Below are positions 1 to 9,420 of a stretch of 43,533 nucleotides of DNA, piece after piece. Position 1 is the first letter of the stretch, and each line of letters begins with the position of its first letter. The stretch comes from Spirochaetales bacterium Spiro_02 (GTDB lineage Bacteria > Spirochaetota > Spirochaetia > Sphaerochaetales > Sphaerochaetaceae): contig LVBD01000028.1 in assembly GCA_001604275.1 (NCBI GenBank), positions 1 to 43,533 on the forward strand. Reading direction: 5' to 3'. The position numbers and the translations under genes were made by a program. Under the pieces are notes generated by a model that did not search any database, was not told the origin of the DNA, and saw only the letters and a list, made by a program, of their open reading frames with translations.

Positions 1-88
1 AGAATTGTCTCTCCCCCTGCAGCCAATCATGTAGAGCTACCCACTACAAACAGCGAAAGGCCCAATGAATGTGATCAATTATATTGAA

Positions 89-94
89 TATAAT
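89..94 (+). promoter_or_regulatory. candidate -10 box upstream of the pirin gene
   Basis: TATAAT at 89-94 lies in an A/T-rich stretch (about 70-120) in front of the pirin gene. No good -35 hexamer is found 16-18 bases upstream, so the call rests on the -10 match alone. Confidence 0.35.
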
Positions 95-140
95 AATTTA
101 TTTGATTTTGCCGTAGGATATGGGAAAAAAAGAAATGTAT

Positions 141-160
141 AGCCGACTGACGGCTTTCTC
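141..160 (+). other. small hairpin in the pirin leader
   Basis: AGCCG (141-145) and CGGCT (151-155) can pair across a five-base loop, followed by TTCTC. It sits just upstream of the start codon and could be a leader structure or a weak terminator of an upstream unit. The stem is only 5 bp, so function is uncertain. Confidence 0.3.
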
Positions 161-175
161 TGTATGTTTTTATGT

Positions 176-1204
176 ATGAACAAAAAAAATAGTGATACGC
201 AAGTGGTTCTTGAGGCTGGCCAGCTGGGGTTCCAGATGCCGATGCTCGAGCCATTCATATTCGGGGCGCACCATAAGGACGCATACCCTGCAGGAAACAA
301 CCGGATGGGACCGGCGGAAACCAGGGACGGAATCGAATGGGGCGCGGATTTCGATCCCAAAGCACCATGGCGGATGTACCACGGAAGTATGGTGCCGGGT
401 TTTCCGTCCCACCCGCACAGGGGATTCGAGACCGTCACGATCGTCGTGCAAGGGTTCATCGACCATTCGGACAGCAACGGGTGTACCGGACGGTACGGCG
501 AAGGCGACGTGCAGTGGATGACCGCGGGGGCGGGTTGCCAGCACGCCGAGATGTTTCCGCTGATCGATCCGGACGGACCGAACCCGCTGGAACTGTTCCA
601 GCTGTGGCTCAACCTGCCCGCGAAAGACAAGATGACGAAACCTGACTACCGGATGTTCTGGAACGAGAACGTACCGGTCGTTACGAAGGACGGCGGGAGA
701 ACATCGGTACGAGTCATAGCCGGCAGATTCGACGGTGTCGAAGCACTGGCCCCGGTGCCGGCCTCATGGGCCGCCGATCCGGACCACCATGTCGGCATCT
801 TCCTCATCGACATGGACGAAGGCGGGTCGGCAACCCTTCCCGCGGTCGACGAATCACTGGGAAGAGCCGCCTACACCTATGGAACAGGGACCGTCTCGGT
901 GGCAGGAGAAGAGCTTTCGGGCGGGAGCTATGCGTTTCTCAGAGGCGATCGGGAGATAACGATCGAAGCGATCGAAGACGGATGCAGGATGCTTGTCCTG
1001 GAAGCCGAACCGATCGGCGAACCGGTGGCCGCCTATGGGCCGTTCGTCATGAACACCCGCAAGGAGCTGGAGCAAGCATACGAGGACTACCGGCGTACCG
1101 GATTCGGGGGCTGGCCTTGGAAGAGCGATGACCCGGTGAATTCGCGTTCCTCCGGCAGATTCTCCGTCCATAGCGACGGAAGCAAGGAGACGCCGCCCGC
1201 ATGA
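176..1204 (+). CDS. pirin family protein
   Basis: This is a pirin-family bicupin of about 342 residues. Pirins are metal-binding cupin proteins; some bacterial members are quercetin dioxygenases and others bind metabolic enzymes, so the exact role here is open. The metal-site motif HPHRGFET is clear in the N-terminal cupin, and the second metal motif appears as QHAEMF, giving the expected His, His, His and Glu ligands. The C-terminal half has the usual pirin architecture with VRVIAGRFDG. The start is not settled: ATG at 164 and ATG at 176 are in frame and neither has a convincing ribosome site; 176 was chosen because family members usually begin a few residues before the QVVLEA segment. It stands alone, 377 bases before oppB. 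Confidence 0.9.
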   Translation: MNKKNSDTQVVLEAGQLGFQMPMLEPFIFGAHHKDAYPAGNNRMGPAETRDGIEWGADFDPKAPWRMYHGSMVPGFPSHPHRGFETVTIVVQGFIDHSDSNGCTGRYGEGDVQWMTAGAGCQHAEMFPLIDPDGPNPLELFQLWLNLPAKDKMTKPDYRMFWNENVPVVTKDGGRTSVRVIAGRFDGVEALAPVPASWAADPDHHVGIFLIDMDEGGSATLPAVDESLGRAAYTYGTGTVSVAGEELSGGSYAFLRGDREITIEAIEDGCRMLVLEAEPIGEPVAAYGPFVMNTRKELEQAYEDYRRTGFGGWPWKSDDPVNSRSSGRFSVHSDGSKETPPA

Positions 1205-1319
1205 CGGGAGAGCCGGACAGGTCCGCATGACATGGATTCCGACGCGGATGCGGGACATCGAACAACTGTATCGCAACGCATATACAACGAAACGGCTTTG
1301 TCTATGGAACGACATGCAG

Positions 1320-1340
1320 GCGCCGATATTCCGTCGGCGC
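1320..1340 (+). terminator. possible hairpin after the pirin gene
   Basis: GCGCCGA (1320-1326) and TCGGCGC (1334-1340) form a perfect 7-bp G/C-rich stem with a seven-base loop. A T-run does not follow, so it is not a classical intrinsic terminator. It lies in the 377-base gap between the pirin gene and oppB, in which I see no gene. Confidence 0.35.
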
Positions 1341-1467
1341 GGTTCGTTGTGCCGTCCGCTATGGCAACTTCTTCGCAAAACCAGCCATGTCAAGCAGAAA
1401 CAGGGCATGGTGGACGTCCCTGCCACCCCCGTATTAGTACATATCCAATGAAGACATATACAAAAAC

Positions 1468-1494
1468 TTGCATAATTTATCATCTTAGTATAAC
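1468..1494 (+). promoter_or_regulatory. candidate promoter of the oppBCDF operon
   Basis: TTGCAT (1468-1473) and TATAAC (1489-1494) are separated by 15 bases, which is short, in an A/T-rich patch of an otherwise G/C-rich gap. It lies about 90 bases upstream of the oppB start, which has its own GAGGT ribosome site at 1571-1575. Confidence 0.45.
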
Positions 1495-1580
1495 ATCGTT
1501 TAACGTCTTTTTCCGACCAGGGGGGGGATACGCTCCCCATCTACGCCGTCTGAGGCGTTCCATTTTTTGTGAGGTAACGA

Positions 1581-2510
1581 ATGACAAAGTACATCATACG
1601 GCGTCTGCTGGGCATTATCCCTACACTGTTCATCATCGTGACGCTCAGCTTTTTCATCGTCCGCATCGCCCCCGGCGGTCCGTTCGATGGAGAACGCGCT
1701 CTTCCTGAGGTGGTAAAACGAAACATCGAAGCCAAGTACCATCTCGATGAACCAGTAATCCAGCAGTATGGCCGATATCTGTTCGACGTACTTCGGGGCG
1801 ACCTCGGTCCCTCCTACAAGTACAAGGACCATGACGTCAACTATTTCATTGCGGCAAGCCTGCCCAATTCCATCGTACTCGGGCTCATCTCAATGATGCT
1901 CGCCCTAGTCTTCGGCATTTCGGCGGGGGTCATAGCCGCGGTCAAGCAGAACACATGGGTCGACTATACTGCGATGGCGCTGGCGATCGTGGGCATTTCG
2001 ATCCCGCTGTTCGTCATCAGTCCGATCATGCAGTACGTCTTCGCCATGAAGCTCAAATGGTTTCCGACCAGCGGCTGGTTCACCTCGGGCGGAGGCTGGC
2101 GTTCCGTGGTCCTGCCGGCGATCGCACTGTCGTTCTCGTATTTCGCCGACGTAGCGCGCCTGACCCGGTCCAGCATGCTGGAAACCTTGCGTAGCGACTA
2201 TATCCGCACGGCGAAAGCGAAAGGAATGCGCAACTCCACCATCATTTTCAAGCACACCATGAAGGGAGCGATGCTCCCGATCGTCAGTTATCTCGGCCCC
2301 GCGTTCGCAGGGATCCTCACAGGATCGGTCGTCGTCGAGCAAGTCTTCCGCGTTCCCGGACTCGGCAAATTCTTCGTGCAGAGTTCGTTCAACCGCGACT
2401 ACACGTTGATCATCGGCGTCGTCATCGTCTATTCCGTCATCCTGGTCATCATGAACTTCATCGTAGACATCGTGTATGCCCAGCTCGATCCGCGGATCAC
2501 CTACAAATAA
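1581..2510 (+). CDS. oppB: oligopeptide ABC transporter permease OppB
   Basis: This 309-residue protein is an inner-membrane permease of a peptide ABC importer (Opp/Dpp family). It has the typical OppB N-terminus (a short cytoplasmic YIIRRLLG segment then TM1), the RIAPGGPF motif after TM1, and a C-terminal permease domain whose EAA-type loop includes RTAKAKGM, the contact site for the ATPases. Length matches the family. It is first in a co-directional four-gene operon: 15 bases separate it from oppC. A GAGGT ribosome site ends five bases before the ATG. The gene for the substrate-binding protein is not in this operon but 1.3 kb beyond its end. Confidence 0.95.
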   Translation: MTKYIIRRLLGIIPTLFIIVTLSFFIVRIAPGGPFDGERALPEVVKRNIEAKYHLDEPVIQQYGRYLFDVLRGDLGPSYKYKDHDVNYFIAASLPNSIVLGLISMMLALVFGISAGVIAAVKQNTWVDYTAMALAIVGISIPLFVISPIMQYVFAMKLKWFPTSGWFTSGGGWRSVVLPAIALSFSYFADVARLTRSSMLETLRSDYIRTAKAKGMRNSTIIFKHTMKGAMLPIVSYLGPAFAGILTGSVVVEQVFRVPGLGKFFVQSSFNRDYTLIIGVVIVYSVILVIMNFIVDIVYAQLDPRITYK

Positions 2511-2525
2511 GAGAGGAACCAGGGC

Positions 2526-4130
2526 ATGAACATATTCAAGAAGAAAGTGACCGTCGCCACCAACGAGTTCAATCAGGTCGTCGTCGGAAACAGTCTTACC
2601 AAGGACGCCTGGAGACGCCTGAAGAAGAACAAGATGGCGGTCATCGGCATGGTGGTCGTCATATTCTATTCGTTGATCGCCGCGTTCGCCGGCCTATTGC
2701 CGATTTATCCATATGATGAAATCATCCTCGACCATCAGCATCTTCCCCCGTCGCTGACGAAGAACGCAGGGGAACTGATGCGGGTCAAGAAGATGGAAGA
2801 CCTCTATGCGAAGGCGTGGAGGGCCGGCCGGCTGGTCGTGACGGAAGAACAGGACGCCCAGTTGAAGCAGTGGGTGAAGGACAACCAGAACAACAAGGTA
2901 TGGGAGTTCTGCTACGCCGAAGGGGAAGCGCAGCGGGCTGCCGGCACTTTTGCGTTCAACTCCAGCGAACAGCGTACGATCGATCGTCTTGAAGAAAAGA
3001 TCGCTACGGAGCTGCAGGTTACGGTCAAGCATGTCTACTGGACGAACCCGGAGACCTCCAAGCGATATGATGTGCAGAAGATGGACTACAAGGAGATGCT
3101 CGAACTGTACGCAAAAATGTTCAATGTATCCCCTCAGGCGGTCGAGGAACAGACGGAGATGGAGATCCGGGCGCAGTTGCTGAATTCCATCAAGGCGACG
3201 GCCCCCGATTTCACCGACGAAGAATACGCGGGGATGGTGGAGGACGAACTGAAGAAGCTCGGTGAGAAAGGATACGATTCGCTCGCCTCGCAGAACATCT
3301 ACGGCAAAATCGTGACACAGAGCCGACGCGTCGTGGAACAGGAGCTCAAGACGATTGTTTCCGATACCGATACGAAGTTTCCGCTGAAGGAGACGTTCGG
3401 CGTCGGCAATGACATGACGGCGCAGGTCGAGGCGAGCAAGAAGCATGAGCGCCGCTATTTTCTAGGCACCGACTACAGCGGAAGGGACATGCTCAGCAGA
3501 ATCATCTATGGCGGGCAGGTGTCGATCGCCATCGGATTCGTCGGAACGCTGACCAGCGTATTGATCGGCATTGTTCTGGGAGCCATCGCCGGCTATGTCG
3601 GCGGAAAGACGGACTACTTCCTGATGCGGTTCGTCGACATCATGTACGGACTGCCCTACATGCTGCTGGTCATCATCTGCATGGCGGTGTTCGGCAGGAA
3701 TATCCTGAACTTGTTCTTCGCGTTGGCGTTGGTCAGCTGGCTGACGATAGCCCGCATGGTCCGTGGGCAGATCATGTCGCTGAAGAACCAGGAGTTCGTC
3801 GAGGCGGCCAGGTCGATGGGAGCCTCTACCGGACGGATCATCTTCAAGCATCTGGTGCCGAACTCGCTGAGCGTCATCATCGTCTATTCGACGTTGCGTA
3901 TCCCGGCGTTCATCATGCAGGAATCGTTCCTGTCGTTCCTCGGTCTCGGAGTCCAGGCTCCATACGCTTCGTGGGGCTCGCTGGTCGGCGACGCCGTGGC
4001 GAGCATGACACTGTACCCGTGGAAGCTGTTCTTCCCGGCGCTGGCGATGATCATCTTCCTGTTCGCGATGAACTTCCTCGGCGATGGTCTGCGCGACGCT
4101 TTCGATCCGCAGAGCAAGAACCAGCTATAG
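2526..4130 (+). CDS. oppC: oligopeptide ABC transporter permease OppC with a large insert
   Basis: This is the second permease subunit of the peptide importer, 534 residues against about 300 in typical OppC. TM1 is at roughly residues 38-62. The conserved FLGTDYSGRDMLSR motif and the permease domain, including the EAARSMGAS coupling loop, begin only near residue 310. The intervening stretch of about 240 residues is hydrophilic, rich in Glu, Lys and Gln, and probably helical. By membrane topology it would lie outside the cytoplasmic membrane, between TM1 and TM2, next to where the binding protein docks. The reading frame is open throughout, so the insert is not a frameshift artefact. The gene overlaps nothing and is 12 bases from oppD. 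Confidence 0.93.
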   Translation: MNIFKKKVTVATNEFNQVVVGNSLTKDAWRRLKKNKMAVIGMVVVIFYSLIAAFAGLLPIYPYDEIILDHQHLPPSLTKNAGELMRVKKMEDLYAKAWRAGRLVVTEEQDAQLKQWVKDNQNNKVWEFCYAEGEAQRAAGTFAFNSSEQRTIDRLEEKIATELQVTVKHVYWTNPETSKRYDVQKMDYKEMLELYAKMFNVSPQAVEEQTEMEIRAQLLNSIKATAPDFTDEEYAGMVEDELKKLGEKGYDSLASQNIYGKIVTQSRRVVEQELKTIVSDTDTKFPLKETFGVGNDMTAQVEASKKHERRYFLGTDYSGRDMLSRIIYGGQVSIAIGFVGTLTSVLIGIVLGAIAGYVGGKTDYFLMRFVDIMYGLPYMLLVIICMAVFGRNILNLFFALALVSWLTIARMVRGQIMSLKNQEFVEAARSMGASTGRIIFKHLVPNSLSVIIVYSTLRIPAFIMQESFLSFLGLGVQAPYASWGSLVGDAVASMTLYPWKLFFPALAMIIFLFAMNFLGDGLRDAFDPQSKNQL

Positions 4131-4142
4131 GAGTCCGCGAAT

Positions 4143-5270
4143 ATGAACAAGAACAAAACGATGCCCGCTGCGGCACATACGGAGAATTCCACTGATACGG
4201 CGCTACTCGACGTCAAGGATCTCAAGACATACTTTCTGACCGATGCTGGAATCGTCAAGGCGGTCGACGGCGTCTCGTTCACCCTCCATGAGGGCGAGAC
4301 ACTCGGGCTGGTCGGTGAATCCGGTAGCGGAAAGAGCGTGACGAATTTGTCGATCATGCGGCTGATCCCCTCCCCTCCCGGAAAAATCGTCGGAGGAGAG
4401 ATCGTATTCGAAGGTCAGGACATCCTCAAGCTTCCGGAAAAGGAACTGAGGAAGATCCGCGGGAACAAGGTTTCGATGATCTTCCAGGATCCGATGACCA
4501 GCCTGAATCCGTTCCTCAAGATTTCGACGCAAATGGTGGAGACGATCATGCTCCACAACAAGGATGTCTCCAAGAAAGAGGCGCTCGAACGCTCGATCGA
4601 GATGCTCAAGCTCGTCGGCATCCCGTCGGCTGAGAAACGGATATTCAGCTATCCCCACCAGTTCTCCGGCGGCATGCGCCAACGTGTCATGATCGCCATG
4701 GCGCTTTCATGCAACGCCAAGGTGCTGATCGCCGACGAACCGACCACGGCGCTGGATGTGACGATCCAGGCCCAGATCCTTGAACTGATCAAGGACCTGA
4801 GCGTCAAACTGAAGACAGCGGTGATCATCATCACCCACGATCTGGGGGTCGTGGCGGGGATGTGCGACAAGGTATGCGTCATGTACGCCGGCCGTATCGT
4901 CGAGAAGGCGGATACGGACGATCTGTATGCGTCGCCGTCGCATCCGTATACAGAAGGACTGATCATGTCGGTCCCGAGAATGGATGTCGCCCATAAGAAC
5001 GATCGGTTGTTCTCCATCGAGGGGCAGCCGCCGAACGTCATCGACCTGCCTCCGTGCTGTCCGTTCCATCCGCGGTGCCACAAGGACATGGAGGTCTGCC
5101 GTCATGCGTATCCTCCTACCGTCGGCGTCGGATCGGGACATGAGGTCTCCTGCTGGCTCTATGTAGACGAAGCGCAGCGCAATCTGGCGCTGGAAAAGGC
5201 TCTGGCCGATGAACAGCATGCCGCGGCCGATGCGGTGCAGACGAACGCCAGGAAGGAGGCAGCGAAATGA
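4143..5270 (+). CDS. oppD: oligopeptide ABC transporter ATP-binding protein OppD
   Basis: This 375-residue ATPase subunit energises peptide import. It shows Walker A GESGSGKS, the Q-loop IFQDPMTSLNPF, signature FSGGMRQR, Walker B VLIADEPTTALD and the H-loop THDLGVV. The C-terminal oligopeptide-transporter extension carries a cysteine cluster (CCPFHPRCHKDMEVC); in some family members these cysteines are reported to bind an iron-sulfur cluster, which I cannot test here. About 20 N-terminal residues precede the ABC domain. The ribosome site AGGAG is at 4129-4133. The stop overlaps the oppF start (ATGA), which suggests coupled translation. Confidence 0.95.
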   Translation: MNKNKTMPAAAHTENSTDTALLDVKDLKTYFLTDAGIVKAVDGVSFTLHEGETLGLVGESGSGKSVTNLSIMRLIPSPPGKIVGGEIVFEGQDILKLPEKELRKIRGNKVSMIFQDPMTSLNPFLKISTQMVETIMLHNKDVSKKEALERSIEMLKLVGIPSAEKRIFSYPHQFSGGMRQRVMIAMALSCNAKVLIADEPTTALDVTIQAQILELIKDLSVKLKTAVIIITHDLGVVAGMCDKVCVMYAGRIVEKADTDDLYASPSHPYTEGLIMSVPRMDVAHKNDRLFSIEGQPPNVIDLPPCCPFHPRCHKDMEVCRHAYPPTVGVGSGHEVSCWLYVDEAQRNLALEKALADEQHAAADAVQTNARKEAAK

Positions 5271-6394
5271 GCGATGCGACAGCAATGAAGGAACGCCAGC
5301 CTCTGTTGGTGGTAAAGGATCTGAAGCAGCATTTCCCGATCGATGCGGGATTGGTTTTCAAGAAGCAGGTCGGCGCGATCCGGGCGGTCGACGGGATTTC
5401 GTTTTCGGTCAACGCCGGGGAAACGCTCGGAATCGTCGGTGAATCAGGATGTGGCAAATCGACTTCCATCCGCTCGATCGCCCAGCTGTACAAGCCGACT
5501 TCCGGCAGCATCGTGTTCAACGGCACGGAATTGACGACTGCTTCGGAAAAGGATCTGCTGCTCGCCCGACGGGACATCCAGATGATCTTTCAGGATCCGT
5601 ACGCCTCGCTCGATCCGCGGATGACGGTGCGTTCGATCATCAGCGAACCGTTGGTGATCTACAACAAGCGGGGACTGCTGGACAAACCGATGTCAGCGAT
5701 CGACATCGAGACTCGTGTCGAGGAACTGATGGAACGCGTGGGTTTGAACAAAGCGTTCAAGAATCGGTATCCCCATGAATTCTCCGGCGGGCAGAGGCAG
5801 AGGATCGGCATCGCCCGGGCTCTTGCGCTCAGCCCGAAGATCATCCTCGCCGACGAACCGGTTTCGGCGCTTGACGTATCGATCCAGGCGCAGATCCTCA
5901 ACTTGCTGACTGACTTGCAGAAAGAGATGGGGTTGACGTATCTGTTCATCGCCCATGATCTGGCGGTCATCGAATATATCAGCACCCGTGTGGCGGTAAT
6001 GTATCTGGGCAAGATCGTCGAACTGTCGAAGGCCGAGGATCTGTATATGAAGCCGATGCATCCATATACCCGGGCGCTGCTGTCCGCCGCACCGATTCCC
6101 GATCCAAAAGTGGAGAGGACCAGACAGCGGATCATTCTGTCCGGCGATGTCCCGTCTCCGGACAAGGAACGGACGGGATGCTACTTCTATGATCGGTGCC
6201 CGAACAAGATGCCGTGGTGTTCATGCCATATTCCTCCGATGTTCAAGATTTCGGAAGGACATGAATGCGCCTGCTGGCTGTATGATTCGACCGACCATGC
6301 GGGCCAGAGCATGGAGGAGGCGGAGGCCGACGCGCTCGCTTCGCTACGGGCGAAAGAAACGGCGGGATCGGATATTGGAGCTGAAAGGAAATGA
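5267..6394 (+). CDS. oppF: oligopeptide ABC transporter ATP-binding protein OppF
   Basis: This is the second ATPase of the peptide importer, 375 residues. Walker A is GESGCGKS, signature FSGGQRQRIGIARAL, Walker B IILADEPVSALDVS and H-loop AHDLAVIEYIS. The C-terminal family extension includes CYFYDRCPNKMPWC, again a cysteine-rich motif. The start ATG overlaps the oppD stop by four bases and is preceded by a strong AAGGAGG at 5253-5259. About 25 extra residues follow the usual end (Glu/Ala/Asp-rich). The gene closes the operon; a clear intrinsic terminator starts 33 bases after it. Confidence 0.95.
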   Translation: MSDATAMKERQPLLVVKDLKQHFPIDAGLVFKKQVGAIRAVDGISFSVNAGETLGIVGESGCGKSTSIRSIAQLYKPTSGSIVFNGTELTTASEKDLLLARRDIQMIFQDPYASLDPRMTVRSIISEPLVIYNKRGLLDKPMSAIDIETRVEELMERVGLNKAFKNRYPHEFSGGQRQRIGIARALALSPKIILADEPVSALDVSIQAQILNLLTDLQKEMGLTYLFIAHDLAVIEYISTRVAVMYLGKIVELSKAEDLYMKPMHPYTRALLSAAPIPDPKVERTRQRIILSGDVPSPDKERTGCYFYDRCPNKMPWCSCHIPPMFKISEGHECACWLYDSTDHAGQSMEEAEADALASLRAKETAGSDIGAERK

Positions 6395-6427
6395 ATTGCT
6401 GACATCGAGGCAGTCATGTTCGATATC

Positions 6428-6459
6428 GGGCGCCGCCGGAATGGTCGGCGCCCTTTTTT
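6428..6459 (+). terminator. intrinsic terminator of the oppBCDF operon
   Basis: GGGCGCCG (6428-6435) pairs perfectly with CGGCGCCC (6446-6453) across a ten-base loop and is followed directly by six T residues (6454-6459). The rest of the gap up to 6693 shows no supportable gene. Confidence 0.9.
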
Positions 6460-6693
6460 CGAGTCCGTACAAACCATCAGGAGGCAACAGCGACGATGTC
6501 CAGGCATTGACGCGGGGAGATACCCTGCGCCCGTGCCTGAGCCTGTTCGCCAATGCATGACAGGGTTCTGCGACACCTTTCATAGGAATGGAGAACATGT
6601 GTACATCTGAGAAGGGTTGCATCAGGCTTGAATATCCCAGTTTTTTACCGGGCGATCCTCCGCTGAACTGTTCTGAGGGCGGACAATATGAGA

Positions 6694-7272
6694 TCAGATG
6701 TCTCTGATACCGACGTTGAGGTCCATATCCCGCGGACGGTCGCTGGACAACGGCAGGCCGCTGATGGCGGCGATCGCCTGGGCGGCGCTTTCCGTCCGGC
6801 CTTGCGATGTCTTTTCCGGGATGATCTCGATATCCCGCATGCTGTCGTCGGTCAGATGCAGGGAAAAGACCACCATCGCCTTGTTCCTGCGCTTGTTCGG
6901 CTTGAGCACCTTGGAAGCGGCGTCTTCATAGTCGGGAACGCTGCCACGGACGAAATGATTCAGTTCCAGCCTGGCGATCGAAGCATACGGAATGGTTTCC
7001 GTGCGGACGAACCATGCGATACCGAAGTCGGACCGTACCGTCCGGCCTACGGGATCGAACGTCCACGATTCCCGATAGCAGACCGCGCACAACGACAGGA
7101 TCGCCAGCAGAGACGGGATGATCAGGGCTTTCCCGGAAACATGTTCGGCGACGTTGATGACGATGCCTCCGACGACGGCGATGAAGAACAGTGCGGATAG
7201 TATCCTGAACATCATATCCGGAGCATAGACGATCCGGCCGTCACGTTTTTTGAATATCGTCAATCGTATCAT
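6694..7272 (-). CDS. unrecognised small membrane protein
   Basis: I do not recognise this 192-residue protein. It begins with a basic segment (about residues 1-20), then two hydrophobic helices (near residues 22-45 and 50-70) separated by a short EHVSGK loop. A soluble C-terminal domain of about 115 residues follows, predicted cytoplasmic, with alternating strands reminiscent of PH-like membrane-associated domains. The start at 7272 is chosen because AGGCGG lies eight bases upstream of it; an in-frame ATG 60 bases further upstream has no ribosome site. It is a single gene lying antiparallel between oppF and oppA, so a link with peptide transport is only positional. Confidence 0.7.
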   Translation of the reverse strand: MIRLTIFKKRDGRIVYAPDMMFRILSALFFIAVVGGIVINVAEHVSGKALIIPSLLAILSLCAVCYRESWTFDPVGRTVRSDFGIAWFVRTETIPYASIARLELNHFVRGSVPDYEDAASKVLKPNKRRNKAMVVFSLHLTDDSMRDIEIIPEKTSQGRTESAAQAIAAISGLPLSSDRPRDMDLNVGIRDI

Positions 7273-7330
7273 TGTTCCGACCGCCTTTCCGTAATTTCGA
7301 AGGATCCAGACTCCCCTTTCGACATGGAAC

Positions 7331-7359
7331 ACTATACATGAAATCGCAGAAAGTAGCCA
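7331..7359 (-). promoter_or_regulatory. candidate promoter of the small membrane protein
   Basis: On the minus strand TATAGT (7336-7331) lies 58 bases upstream of the chosen start at 7272. The hexamer 17 bases further upstream is TGGCTA, a weak -35. The call depends on the -10 box. Confidence 0.4.
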
Positions 7360-7622
7360 GAATTCAAGAAACGGCGAAAACCTTCCGGAATCAAGCGCCC
7401 CGTCTAGGGGATCTGACCATCATTGAACAGTTTACTTCTTTAAGCATAGACAGATATTTCATATCGAAACAACAAGGTCGTACGATGGACCGACGAATCA
7501 AGGGGAAGAAAAGGCGGTCGGTGCATGAAAATCGGCTCGCAGTTGGTGTCGCATGTCCTTGTTTCATCAATTTTCTGAATACAATATCGTCTGTATGGAT
7601 ATGCGTTTGAACAAGATGTACG

Positions 7623-7658
7623 TTTACATTTTACTGGATTCATGGTTTAATGTATTCT
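7623..7658 (+). promoter_or_regulatory. candidate promoter of oppA
   Basis: Two overlapping options are visible: TTTACT (7630-7635) with TATTCT (7653-7658), spacer 17, and TTTACA (7623-7628) with TTTAAT (7646-7651), spacer 17. Both lie in an A/T-rich zone 40-75 bases before the oppA start. The 7337-7622 stretch upstream shows no gene I can support. Confidence 0.55.
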
Positions 7659-7699
7659 ATGCTAAGTCGAACGCATATATTTCACAAGGAGATATGTCT

Positions 7700-9394
7700 A
7701 TGAAAAAATTTCTGACAATCATGCTGTGTGTTCTTCTTGTCGGCGCCCTTTTCGTTTCCTGCGGAAAGAAAGAGGCGGCACCGACGGAAACCGCAACGGC
7801 TCCCGCTGCTACTACAACGACTCCCGCGGCGCCTGCTGTGAAGGCTCCGGAACCGGCGGCCACTCCCGCTCCTGCGGCGACCCCCGCTCCTGCTGCGAAA
7901 GAAGAAGTCGTATTCCGCATCGCCAATGGTGCCGAACCCGAATCCCTCGACCCACATCAGATCCAGGGCGTTCCCGAGCATAGAATCTATGAGGCTCTGT
8001 TCGAAGGCCTGATGGTCTACGATCCGGAAACCGCCGATGCGATCCCCGGCTTGGCTGAAAGCTGGACTGTTTCCGACGACGGAACCCAGTACACCTTCAA
8101 GCTCCGTGACGCCGTCTGGAGCGATGGTACTCCGATCACCGCGAACGACATCGTGTATTCCTGGCTGCGCGTGCTCGATCCCGAGACCGCTGGTCCCTAC
8201 GCTTGGTTCCCCTGCATGTTCCTCCAGGGCGCCAATGAATACAATGCTGGAGAAGCAGGCCCCGAGGCCGTGCAGATCCGCGCGCTCGACGACAAGACCT
8301 TCCAGATGGACCTGATCGGACCGCTTCCGTACGTCCTTGGAGCTCTCGCCCACTATTCGTTCGCCGTCGTTCCCCAGCATGCGATCGAAAAGTACGGCAA
8401 GGACTGGATCCTTCCCGGAAACTTCGTCGGCAACGGTCCGTACGTCCTCTCCGAATGGAAGCCTCAGGAATACATCTCCTGCGTTCCGAACGAGAAATAC
8501 TGGGATCGTGAAGCTGTCAAGCTCGACAAGGTCGTCTTCTATGCTTCCGACAACGTGAACACCACCTACAACATGTATCTCAACGGTGAAATCGACTGGG
8601 CGACCAACGTTCCTCTCGATCAGCTCGAGGCTATCATGATGCGTGACGATTATCAGAGCGCTCCGCAGCTGTCCACCTACTACTATGTCTTCCAGACACA
8701 GAAGGCACCTGTGGACAACGTCCTTGTCAGAAAGGCCCTCTCCTTGGCCGTCGACCGCGAAGCTCTCGTCGAGCAGGTCGTCCGTGGCGGACAGATTCCC
8801 GCTTGGGGCATCGTGCCTGAGATGGCCGGCTACGCCAGCCTTGGCGAACCCGTCTACGATGTCGCCCTCGCCCAGCAGTATCTGGCTCAGGCCGGCTACC
8901 CGAACGGCGTAGGATTCCCGAAGGTCTCCATCCTGTACAATACGCTCGACTCCCACAAGCAGATCGCCGAATTCCTGCAGCAGGAATGGAAGAACAACCT
9001 CGGCATCACCGTCGATCTGGAGAACCAGGAATGGGCGACCTACCTGTCCAACAGAAACGCAGGCAACTTCACCATCGCCCGCGCTGGATGGGTCGGCGAC
9101 TATCAGGATCCGAACACCTTCCTCGACATGTTCATCACCGGCGCAGGCATGAATGGCGGAAAGTACTCCAACGAGACGTACGACCTGCTGATCAACGAAG
9201 CGGCGAGAATGCCCGCCGGCGAAGACAGAATGGGCGTCCTGATGACCGCCGAAGATATTCTCGTCAACGAGGATCAGGCGCTTATGCCGTTGTACTACTA
9301 TGTCTCCCAGAACATGATCGACACCAACAAGTGGGGCGGCTGGCATACCAACACCATGGACTACCATCCGACCAAGGATGTCTACCTCAAGTAG
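7700..9394 (+). CDS. oppA: peptide-binding lipoprotein OppA of an ABC transporter
   Basis: This is the extracytoplasmic substrate-binding protein of family SBP_bac_5, about 564 residues. It delivers peptides to the OppBCDF complex encoded just upstream. The N-terminus is a lipoprotein signal peptide (MKKFLTIMLCVLLVGALF) with lipobox V-S-C, so the mature protein would be lipid-anchored at its Cys. A low-complexity linker of about 45 residues rich in Ala, Pro and Thr follows. The binding domain starts near FRIANGAEPESLDPHQ, the family's diagnostic beginning. The start at 7700 is favoured over 7694 because AAGGAG (7686-7691) is eight bases from 7700 but only two from 7694. The gene has its own promoter and terminator, so its dose can exceed that of the membrane complex. 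Confidence 0.95.
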   Translation: MKKFLTIMLCVLLVGALFVSCGKKEAAPTETATAPAATTTTPAAPAVKAPEPAATPAPAATPAPAAKEEVVFRIANGAEPESLDPHQIQGVPEHRIYEALFEGLMVYDPETADAIPGLAESWTVSDDGTQYTFKLRDAVWSDGTPITANDIVYSWLRVLDPETAGPYAWFPCMFLQGANEYNAGEAGPEAVQIRALDDKTFQMDLIGPLPYVLGALAHYSFAVVPQHAIEKYGKDWILPGNFVGNGPYVLSEWKPQEYISCVPNEKYWDREAVKLDKVVFYASDNVNTTYNMYLNGEIDWATNVPLDQLEAIMMRDDYQSAPQLSTYYYVFQTQKAPVDNVLVRKALSLAVDREALVEQVVRGGQIPAWGIVPEMAGYASLGEPVYDVALAQQYLAQAGYPNGVGFPKVSILYNTLDSHKQIAEFLQQEWKNNLGITVDLENQEWATYLSNRNAGNFTIARAGWVGDYQDPNTFLDMFITGAGMNGGKYSNETYDLLINEAARMPAGEDRMGVLMTAEDILVNEDQALMPLYYYVSQNMIDTNKWGGWHTNTMDYHPTKDVYLK

Positions 9395-9420
9395 CATCCG
9401 TTTCGATTCGTTCGATTTCT

